A stretch of DNA of 64,000 nucleotides, taken from Clusia tigrina (Eukaryota > Arthropoda > Insecta > Diptera > Clusiidae). The notes under the pieces are model-generated. The model was not told the origin of the DNA. It ran no database searches and saw nothing but the letters and a program-made list of their open reading frames with translations. Every line of letters begins with the position of its first letter. The stretch's first letter is position 1. Of this stretch, positions 36,055 to 44,493 are shown in pieces. The stretch is from the NCBI GenBank assembly GCA_920105625.2, contig OV050030.1:241459889-241523888 (forward strand). The letters run 5' to 3'. Made by a program: the position numbers and the translations under genes.

Positions 36055-37161
36055 TTATACCCCTCCGCTGGTAGGAGGCGGCTCTTCTCCCGGTAGGATC
36101 ACCACCTTCGTGATAGGTCGGGTTAGCATTCCACGTGCGGTCCGCACATCCACAACACGCACTTTTCCATCAGGACCAGGGTGCGTATCGGTGACCCTGC
36201 CCAGCCGCCATTCTTGAGGCGCTAGGTTGTCTTCCCGCACAACCACTAACTCACCCACCTTGATATTCACTTGAGCCGTTCGCCACTTACTCCGCCGTTG
36301 ACACTCGAGAAGGTATTCGTTTTTCCACCTGACGCTGAATTGATGGGCCAGCGCCTTCAGTTTTTGCCATCGGTTCAAAATTGAGAGAAAGGGTGTTGTA
36401 TCCGGAGGCTCAGCTGGTGCCAACAGTGGCGCACCCACCAAGAAATGACCAGGCGTCAGCGCTTGGAGATCCGTGGGGTCCTCCGACAGAGCGCTGATAG
36501 GCCTAGAATTAAGACACGCCTCGATGCGCGCTAAGAGAGTCACAAATTCTTCAAACGTGTACTTAAGTTGCCTTGCCATGCGTTTGAAATGGTGCTTGAA
36601 ACTCTTGACCGCTGCTTCCCAAAGGCCCCCCATATGTGGAGCATGGGGGGGATTAAAATCCCACTCGATCTGAGTATGAAAGTGACCCACCACGGTTCGG
36701 TCACGGATTTCGCGGAACACCCGCTGGAAATCAAGCCTCAACACCTTTTCCGCGCCCACAAAGTTCCGACCATTATCCGAGTGCATTTTCAAAGGACATC
36801 CCCGGCGGGCGATAAACCGAGACAATGCCGCAAGGAAGGCAGGAGTACTCAAATCGGTAGTCGCCTCAAGGTGAACTGCTCTCGTAGCGAAGCATACAAA
36901 GATGCAGACGTACCCCTTCGTAACGTGGCATGCCCGCCCCTTAAAGTGCTTGATATCAAACGGCCCCGCGAAATCAACTCCAGTATGGGTAAAAGGACGT
37001 GAACACGTGGTACGTTCAACCGGAAGAGCTGCCATGAGCTGCTGTTGTCGACGCTTCTTCCACAGAATACATGTCTTACATTGGAGAATTGTGCTTTTAA
37101 TGAGCGTTTTCGCTTTTGGAATCCAATATTGGGTCCGGATTAGCCGCAACATTAATTGATT
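36055..37161 (-). pseudogene. pol: integrase core and DUF5641-like C-terminus (third frame segment of gag-pol)
   Basis: After a one-base loss in the G run at 37162-37166 (five G on the minus strand, six in copy 1) the integrase continues in this frame. It carries the C-X2-C half of the zinc-binding motif, the D, D and E catalytic residues in the same contexts as copy 1 (GVDFAGPF, MHSDNGRNF, GLWEAAVKSF) and the DUF5641-like end, stopping at 36055-36057. The two zinc-binding histidines are left in the preceding frame. An apparent longer frame reaching 37422 is out of register upstream. Replacements relative to copy 1 are few, such as Y to F in KHFKGRA. Confidence 0.9.
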
Positions 37162-38855
37162 CCCCCGTGTAGGGACACCTGATGGATGAACTTCACTATC
37201 AGACGAGTCAAATGACCATAGTATGGCAGAATGATCGGGTGTCTCTCCGAAAATGGCAAATGTGTAGTGAGCGCCAACCGACCATTTACGCGCAGAGTAC
37301 CATCGGAGTGCACGAACGGATTCAGAGCCAAAAGCGAGCTGGAGCTGGATATCGGCTCCCGTGCCACAAGTGCGCTGTATTCTTTTGGGAAATACATTTT
37401 CTGCGCGAGCACAATAAGGCAAGTGGTCGTTTCAGCGATTTCTCCCCGAGTAAGCGGGGACCCCCTGTCAGGAGTCGTGTCCCGATGTTTCACCGAACAG
37501 TGGCGCATAAAGCGGCGCACGAAACTCAACACTCGGAGGGCCCTAGAAAATGAGGAGAAGCGCAACATTGGGTCGTCCGCAGAGGACACATATACTACAT
37601 GACACTTTGCAGGTCGTTGCTCTTCATCGGTTGCTAACACGTTTTCGTCCAACGGAGGCGGCCACCGTTTCCGCTCCTGCTGCAGCCAGGCCGGGCCTTC
37701 CCACCAGAGCCTGTTGTGGAGTAGTGCATCAGGTGCCACACCACGGCTAGCTAAATCTGCTGGGTTATCTTCTGAGCGGACATGACGCCAGTTGTTCACA
37801 CCTACTTTGCTGGTAATAGCAGTGACTCGATTCGCCACGAAGACTTTCCACACGTGGGGTGGCTTTCGCAGCCATGCCAACACAATCGTAGAGTCGGACC
37901 AACAAAACAAGTTGTCATCTGAAATATTTAATAGAGGTTTGAGAGGGAAAATCAGCTCTGCTAAAAGTGTTGCCCCACATAGTTCTAAACGTGGAAGAGA
38001 GATAGTTCTCAATGGGGCCACCCGCGATTTCGCCACTAGCAAATGGGTAGAGATGGAATTTTCACCTTTACACCGAACGTAAAGGGCTGCAGCATATGCT
38101 AGCTGAGAAGCATCACAGAAGGCGTGGAACTCAATATCGCGATCAGGTGCAGATCGTACCCAGCGAGGCACGCGTACTTGGGAGATTGCCTGATACTGCG
38201 ATAAGAAGTGTGTCCACCTTGTTAAAGTGGTAGGAGTAAGTTGCTCGTCCCAACCTATTTGATCCAACCATATCTGTTGCATCAAGATCTTAGCGGAGAT
38301 AACAATAGGAGCCAACCATCCCGCTGGGTCAAACAGCTGTGCGATGACCGACAGGACCTTACGTTTGGTGTATACGGCAACGATTGGCAAAGCTGCCACG
38401 TGGAAATAAAACCAATCCCCCCGCGCATTCCATCGAATGCCCAAAGTGCGAGTGGTGCTGGTCTCCTCGAATTGGAGAAAATCTTCCCTAAGCAGATGCC
38501 CTGGAGGCAAACCGGATAAAATTTCTGTAGAATTTGCTGCCCACTTTCGCATTGAGAACCCGGCTGAATCCAAGCTCTCAATCAGCTCATCCCTAGTGCG
38601 AATGGCAGTAGCAATATCATGTATACCCACTAGAGCGTCATCCACGTACATCGAATTACGTAGCACCTGAGAAGCCAATGGGAACCTGCTCTCCATGTCG
38701 TCTGCCAATTGCAAAAGTGTCCTTATTGCAAGATAAGGAGCACAATTCACCCCGAAGGTGACCGTTTTCAATTCATAGTCAGAGATATCGCTGTCGGGAG
38801 ATTCCCTAAACACAATTCTCTGGTATGAAGCCTGGCTTGGCTCAACCAGAATCTG
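37152..38855 (-). pseudogene. pol: reverse transcriptase C-part, RNase H, integrase N-terminus (second frame segment)
   Basis: The RT frame resumes with the codons for QILVEP at 38855, just after a net 8-bp deletion. YVDD is at 38637-38648. The RNase H acidic residues (in FCDASQ, LELCGA, WSDST and NPADLA contexts) and the integrase H-X4-H follow. The frame then ends with a foreign stop at 37152-37154 because of the one-base loss at 37162-37166. A GTG at 38813 is only an apparent start. The motif A aspartate is in the other frame, so no single product from this copy has a full RT active site. Confidence 0.9.
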
Positions 38856-41334
38856 TATTTTGTATGTCCCCGTTCAGGACATAGCGAAACATACGCCACT
38901 GGATTATTAGCCGGGTCAGATCGGCTTGTAACACTGGCCCTGTGTGTAACACGTCATTCAAGTTGACCGTGTTGGAAGTCGCCTGTGAGGCATTGAACAC
39001 CACGCGAAGTTTGGTGGTTGTACTCTCTGGCTTAATTACTGCATGATGTGGCAAGTAATAGTGAGGCACAGGAGTTACTGACGGCGGTGGAACCTTGCGC
39101 ATGTGATTTAACGTCACGTATTCAAGTACCACCGCGTCGTATTGTCGCTTATCGGCCGGGCTCTTTACCAGCCGGGACTCATTGCGCTCAAATTGCCGAA
39201 GGGCAATATAGCGCGACGCTCCTAGAGACTTCTCCGGAACAAACCCTTGTTTGAACGGCAGAGAGACTATGTATCGCCCCGTAGCATCCCGACGAGTAGT
39301 CTGGGAGTACAATTTAAGGCAGTCTTGATCAGTCTGGGACAGCTTTCGATCTTGCGGAGGCTGTTCCATTTCCCAGAACTGTCGTAGAAGGTGGTCGAGC
39401 GAAGCAGTTTCAGACACTTGCACGCGAGTTGTGAAAGTGGATATCCGTTTATCCGGCAGAGGCCCTGTAAGGATCCAGCCGAATACCGTTTCTTGGGCAA
39501 TTAGTGACCCCACCAGGTTGCGCCGCAACCCATCAAGCAAGACCTGAGGGTAAAGATCCCCTCCGATTAACAAATCTACTTGGGTGGAGTGTGAAGTGCT
39601 TGAATCGGCTAACCTGAAATGTCTCAGTTTGTGTTGCTCTCCTTTACTCAATAGGAGCGGCGGCAGTACACCTGTCAGGGTAGGCAACACCAAAGCCGAT
39701 ACTTGGAGACGCACAGTGGCATCGTACCGCGACCCGATGGTGATATGACATGCTTTGGTAACGGTGCCAGCAAGGGTATTGCTGACCCCCGATACCTGGG
39801 CATGTACTGAGTGCGCCGGCAGCTTAAGGCGCTTTTGGAGGCGGTCCGAAACAAAGGACCCCTCAGAACCAGAATCTATCAGAGCCCGGGCTGTGTACCA
39901 TACTCCTTGATGTTTTATCGTGACTAAGGCCGTACCCAAGATAACACGATTGGAGAGGCGGCCACTTGGATGACTTGGACTCGGCCCCGCCCTATCTGCC
40001 GGACGCGATACCTGCGCAGTGTGGTAAGAAGACTTGGGTACGGGTGGATGGACCAGGGAGGAGCGTCCATTTGAATTGGAGCGTCCCCTCCCCGATGTGG
40101 ATGATGGGTTTGGCGTCGCAGCGGTTGGACGACCCCGTGGCGAGTCCGTATGCAGCAGAGTGTGGTGCCGCTCCCGACAGGTGGAGCACGAAAAGGAGCT
40201 GGGGCAATTTGCCACTCTATGTGAAGCTGACAAGCAATTCACACACAACCCGTGTTTGCGCACCAAGCCCCACCGAGCTGATACGGTGGCGGCCTGGAAC
40301 GCAGGACAATTTCGCACCGAGTGTGTAGACCGCCTGCACACTTTACACCCTTCCGGGGTAACACTTACTGGATGGGTTTGCACCCGTGCTGTTCGCGGTT
40401 GATTCGGCTGAACCCTTATTTGTGATGAACTGGAGCCTTGCGACCGGAGATCCGAAATCGCCTCGAGTGTGTGAAACCGCAATGACAAGAAGTCATCCAT
40501 CGCCTTCCATTCTGGAATATCTGCGCGGCCCCCCATGGTTTGTTCCCACAGGGACAGTGTGAGCTCAGGCAGCCGCATGGAGCACAAGTATACTAAAATG
40601 GCATCCCAACTCGCAACGTCGATGCCGTAAGATGTCAGTGCAGCGATACAGTTACCAATGTCACGCTGTAGGCGTTTAATTTCCCCACCATCTTCTCTTC
40701 TAACCGGGTCAAGACCCAACAGTGTCTTCAATTGGTTGTTGATCTGGATGCGCTTGTTGTCGTAGCGCTCCAGTAAGTTTTCCCACACTTGCTGAAAACC
40801 CGCCTCAGTAATTGGAATTTTGGAGACAATTTCATGTGGTTCCCCCCGGGTCTTAAGGGACAAATGGTAGAATTTCTCCGCATTAGACAGCCGCGTGTTG
40901 TTAATGAATAGTGCTGTAAACATGTCACGGAACGTGGGCCATGAAGCATAACTCCCTTCAAAGGCAGGGATATCACAAGGGGGTACGTGGATGCTGTGCG
41001 TCAATGATAAAAATGGCTCCCCTGTAGTAGAAACGGGAGTTGCCTGCTCTAAACGTTGTCTCACTTCCGCGATCAAAATACGACCCCGCTTAAAAGTATC
41101 AAAACTTGACTCGAACCGCTGTCCGATTGACTCTAACAGTGATTCACCGTCTTTCATGACCCGCGCCTCGGACATGGCAGTTATTTTTGCCGTTTTAAGC
41201 GAAGCCCACCGAGCATCCAATTCTGCTTCATCAAGTTGAAGTGATATAATGGAGTGACTTTCCGGCGAGCACCGTTCAAAACGACTTATGAACATCAGAA
41301 GTTCATCTGCCGCCGAAATATACGAGTCCACCAT
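38842..41334 (-). pseudogene. gag-pol: gag, protease and RT fingers (first frame segment), ends by frameshift
   Basis: This ORF starts at ATG 41334, the first ATG after an in-frame TAA 45 bp upstream, and runs 830 codons. Residues about 1-110 are helical and charged, about 113-270 are DUF1759-like gag (HVPPCDIPAFEGSYASWPTF), and zinc knuckles lie around residues 330-395. The protease DSG aspartate is residue 487 (39874-39876), and RT motif A aspartate is residue 823 (38866-38868). Immediately after GDIQ a net 8-bp deletion relative to copy 1, near 38857, shifts the frame and it stops at 38842. Both codons that are stops in copy 1 are sense codons here (TCA and TGG). The true gag start could lie slightly upstream if the leader carries a defect. 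Confidence 0.92.
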
Positions 41335-41793
41335 TTTGCGGAACTTATGCGCCTGCGAACGCAGCTCAATATTGGCTTATATGCACCTCCGAACGCAACC
41401 GCACTGAAACCACGCCCAACACTTATCGTTTAAACGCACTGCGACAGAAGGGCCCACAATGTTCAGGAAACCAATTGCTACCCGTAACCGGCCCTGCTTC
41501 ACAAAGGAAATAGAGACAGCAGCTGATCGCACGAGCCACTGACCTACTTTTCTTATTCTGCTTTCTGCATTAGCCACCAGTACCTAAAAGCGGCGATAAT
41601 GCAGCGAAGACAACAACAGCGCAATGGTTTCAATAGTCAGCAGCGCCGACAGAGCACAAACACCCGAACGCACGGCAAACCCAACCGAAACACAAAAAAT
41701 AATCAATTTGTGTATAATCAAATTTAAATTATTGTTAATTTATAATAATAATATTTTTAATTCGATTAAACACTTACCAAAAACCGGATTCTT
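41335..41793 (-). other. 5' leader of copy 2 between primer-binding site and gag
   Basis: The leader is 459 bp. The part next to the primer-binding site (about 41690-41770) is very AT-rich with no long frame. A 66-codon frame at 41377-41577 on the minus strand ends 43 bp before the gag ATG, but resembles no family I know. A packaging signal would be expected in this region, but none can be recognised by eye. Confidence 0.6.
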
Positions 41794-41799
41794 ATCCGG
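41784..41799 (-). other. Perfect 6-bp stem, 4-nt loop overlapping the primer-binding site
   Basis: CCGGAT-TCTT-ATCCGG: the right arm is the distal end of the primer-binding site. In the RNA this would pair the last six bases of that site with a segment just downstream, a possible local structure affecting primer annealing. This is inferred from the sequence only. Confidence 0.5.
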
Positions 41800-41811
41800 C
41801 TCGAAGGACCA
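41794..41811 (-). promoter_or_regulatory. Primer-binding site, complementary to tRNA-Tyr 3' end
   Basis: On the minus strand TGGTCCTTCGAGCCGGAT lies three bases after the 5' LTR end. Its complement, ATCCGGCTCGAAGGACCA, has the form of a tRNA 3' end (T-arm, acceptor strand, CCA). It matches insect tRNA-Tyr, whose 5' end is CCTTCGA, as I recall it. This tRNA would prime minus-strand DNA synthesis. The site type is clear from position and form; the tRNA identity is from memory and not searched. Confidence 0.85.
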
Positions 41812-41814
41812 AAA

Positions 41815-42247
41815 TGTTGCACTCAGATAGAACTATTTATTTGATTAAAAAAGATTTATTTATTAACTTATGAAAACCACGTTAAACGAAAAATACGCAG
41901 CAGCATTCCTTAGCCAATTTTCACTTTTTATATATTTATTGTAAAATTTATATTTAATATACTATGTTGGGCGCCAATCCACACTTGCCGCAATTCCAGA
42001 ACAGACTGACCACCGCGCAAAGAGAGCAGCTGCCGCTGCTTCGTAGCCTCGCGCCAAAATATGCCAGCAGATAAAGATGGCTTCCGCACAAATACGATAT
42101 GCACCTGCCTCGACTGTTCTCTCGCTCTCCACCGCACAACACGTGCTTTCGCACCGTACCGAACGATGGAACGCAGAGATAGGCCGACAACATGGTGCCC
42201 CAGGTACCAGGCGGAAGTCACCTGAACGTTAGGATTCGGAGTGAACA
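41815..42247 (-). repeat. 5' LTR of copy 2 (433 bp)
   Basis: On the minus strand it begins TGTTCACTCCG at 42247 and ends GCAACA at 41815, followed by TTT and the primer-binding site. It differs from the 3' LTR at seven sites, on the plus strand near 41851 (G for T), 41944 (A for T), 41977 (A for G), 42051 (G for C), 42115 (C for A), 42182 (G for A) and 42218 (T for C). Confidence 0.96.
41925..41932 (-). promoter_or_regulatory. Putative TATA box of the copy 2 5' LTR promoter
   Basis: TATAAAAA on the minus strand, at the same place as in the other LTRs, with about 110 bp of LTR downstream before the primer-binding site. It would drive gag-pol RNA. Called on motif and position only. Confidence 0.35.
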
Positions 42248-42252
42248 ACTTC
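42248..42252. repeat. Right target-site duplication of copy 2 (ACTTC)
   Basis: ACTTC directly follows the element and continues as AAATGGTCCTAAC, the normal continuation of the monomer interrupted at 35041. It matches 35037-35041. Confidence 0.93.
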
Positions 42253-42441
42253 AAATGGTCCTAACTTCTATTTGGTGCATCCTACACCTATCAAAGTTTG
42301 CAACATACAAATGCTTGTATCTTTTTACTGGAGCGTCATAAAACTTGAAATTTTGTAACAATAAAGTACTCGAGCCTCTTGTCAATTTAAGCTATTGCTC
42401 AAAGCTATGATACCCTTGATTCCCAAATCAAACACAGATAA

Positions 42442-42637
42442 AACTTCAAATGGCCCTAACTTCTATACGGTACGTCCTACACCTATCAAAGTTTGCAACA
42501 TACAAATGCTTGTAACTTTTTACAGGAGCGTCATAAAACCTTGAAATTTTGTAACAATAAAGTACTCGAGCCTCTTGTCAATTTAAGCTATCGCTCAAAG
42601 CTATGCTACCCTTGAGTCCCAAATCAAACACGGATAA
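42442..42637. repeat. Reference 196-bp monomer
   Basis: A typical monomer measured from AACTTCAAATGG to the next AACTTCAAATGG, exactly 196 bp. In order it holds ACGGTACGTCC, CCTACACCTATC, the short dyad TACAA-ATGC-TTGTA, GAGCGTCATAAAACC, AATAAA, AGTACT overlapping CTCGAG, AATTTAAGC, the near-repeat AGCTATCGCT/AGCTATGCT, and CCAAATCAAACAC. Confidence 0.95.
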
Positions 42638-44493
42638 AACTTCAAATGGCCCTAACTTCTATACGGTACGTCCTACACCTATCAAAGCTTGCAACATACA
42701 AATGCTTGTATATTTTTACAGGAGCGTCATAAAACCTTGCAATTTTGTAAAATAAAGTACTCGAGCCTCTTGTCAATTTAAGCTATCGATCAAAGCTATA
42801 CTACCCTTGAGTCCCAAATCAAACACTGATAAAACTTCAAATGGCCCTAACTTCTATACGGTACGTCCTACACCTACCAAAGTTTGCAACATACAAATGC
42901 TTGTAACTTTTTACTGGAGCGTCATAAAACCTTGAAATTTTGGAACAATAAAGTACTCGAGCCTCTTGTCAATTTAAGATATCGCTCATAGCTATGCTAC
43001 CCTTGAGTCCCAAATCAAACACTGATAAAACTTCAAATGGCCCTAACTTATATACGGTACGTCCTACACCTATCAAAGTTTGCAACATACAAATGCTTGT
43101 AACTTTTTACTGGAGCGTCATAAAACCTTGAAATTTTGTAACAATAAAGTACTCGAGCCTCTTGTCAATTTAAGCTATCGCTCAAAGCTACGCCACCCTT
43201 GAGTACCAAATCAAACACTGATAAAACTTCAAATGGCCCTAACTTCTATACGGTACGTCCTACACCTATGAAAGTTTGCAACATACAAATGCTTGTAACT
43301 TTTTACTGGAGCGTCATAAAACCTTGAAATTTTGTAACAATAAAGTACTCGAGCCTCTTGTCAATTTAAGCTATTGCTCAAAGCTATGCTACCCTTGAGT
43401 CCCAAATCAAACACAGATAAAATTTCAAATGGCCCTAACTTCTATACGGTACGTCCTACACCTATCAAAGTTTGCAACATACAAATGCTTGTAACTTTTT
43501 ACAGAAGCGTCATAAAACCTTGAAATTTTGTAACAATAAAGTACTCGAGCCTCTTGTCAATTTAAGCTATCGCTCAAAGCTATACTACCCTTGAGTCCCA
43601 AATCAAACACTGATATAACTTCAAATGGCCCTAACTTCTATACGGTACGTCCTACACCTACCAAAGTTTGCAACATACAAATGCTTGTAACTTTTTACTG
43701 GAGCGTCATAAAACCTTGAAATTTTGTAACAATAAAGTACTCGAGCCTCTTGTTAATTTAAGATATCGCTCATAGCTATGCTACCCTTGAGTCCCAAATC
43801 AAACACTGATAAAACTTCAAATGGCCCTAACTTCTATACGGTACATCCTACACCTATCAAAGTTTCCAACATACAAATGCTTGTAACTTTTTACTGGAGC
43901 GTCATAACACCTTGAAATTTTGTAACAATAAAGTACTCGAGCCTCTTGTCAATTTAAGATATCGCTCATACCTATGATACCCTTGAGTCCCAAATCAAAC
44001 ACTGATAAAACTTCAAATGCCCCAAACTTCTATACGGTACGTCCTACACCTATCAAAGTTTGCAACATGCAAATGCTTGTAACTTTTTACTGGAGCGTCA
44101 TAAAACCTTGAAATTTTGTAACAATAAAGTACTCGAGCCTCTTGTCAATTTAAGCTATCGCTCAAAGCTACGCTACCCTTGAGTCCCAAATCAAACACTG
44201 ATAAAACTTCAAATGGTCCTAACTTCTATACGGTACGTCCTACACCTATCAAAGTTTGCAACATACAAATGCTTGTAACTTTTTACTGGAGCGTCATAAA
44301 ACCTTGAAATTTTGTAACAATAAAGTACTCGAGTCTCTTGTCAATTTAAGCTATCGCTCAAAGCTATGCTATCCTTGAGTCCCAAATCAAACACAGATAA
44401 AACTTCAAATGGCCTTAATTTCTATACGGTACGTCCTACACCTATCAAAGTTTGCAACATACAAATGCTTGTATCTTTTTACTGGAGCGTCAT

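Larger units (their letters stand above)
35042..42247 (-). mobile_element. BEL/Pao LTR retrotransposon, copy 2 (complete LTR to LTR, 7206 bp)
   Basis: A full-length copy of the same family as copy 1, in reverse orientation. From right to left it reads 5' LTR, tRNA-Tyr-type primer-binding site, leader, gag-pol, 3' untranslated region, polypurine tract, 3' LTR. Both LTRs are 433 bp and a perfect 5-bp ACTTC duplication flanks it, as expected for BEL/Pao integrase. The LTR pair differs at seven positions (1.6%), so the insertion is not brand new unless conversion is involved. Gag-pol has two frameshifts, so this copy is not autonomous as it stands. Confidence 0.97.

Noticed and set aside
36902..37159. 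Plus-strand frames opposite copy 2 pol (also 36568-37002, 37182-37553, 37231-37602, 39966-40402)
   Set aside because: They are antisense shadows of the pol and gag coding sequence, mirrored by the same shadows in copy 1.
41377..41577. 66-codon frame in the copy 2 leader as a small upstream gene
   Set aside because: No recognised family, in a region expected to be untranslated leader, and no second complete leader in the window to compare.
41794..41811. A tRNA gene fragment (tRNA-Tyr 3' end)
   Set aside because: Only 18 nt match, placed three bases from the LTR end in the opposite sense, exactly as a primer-binding site should be.
42442..42637. CENP-B box in the satellite monomer
   Set aside because: I looked for a TTCG...A..CGGG arrangement on both strands of the typical monomer and did not find it.
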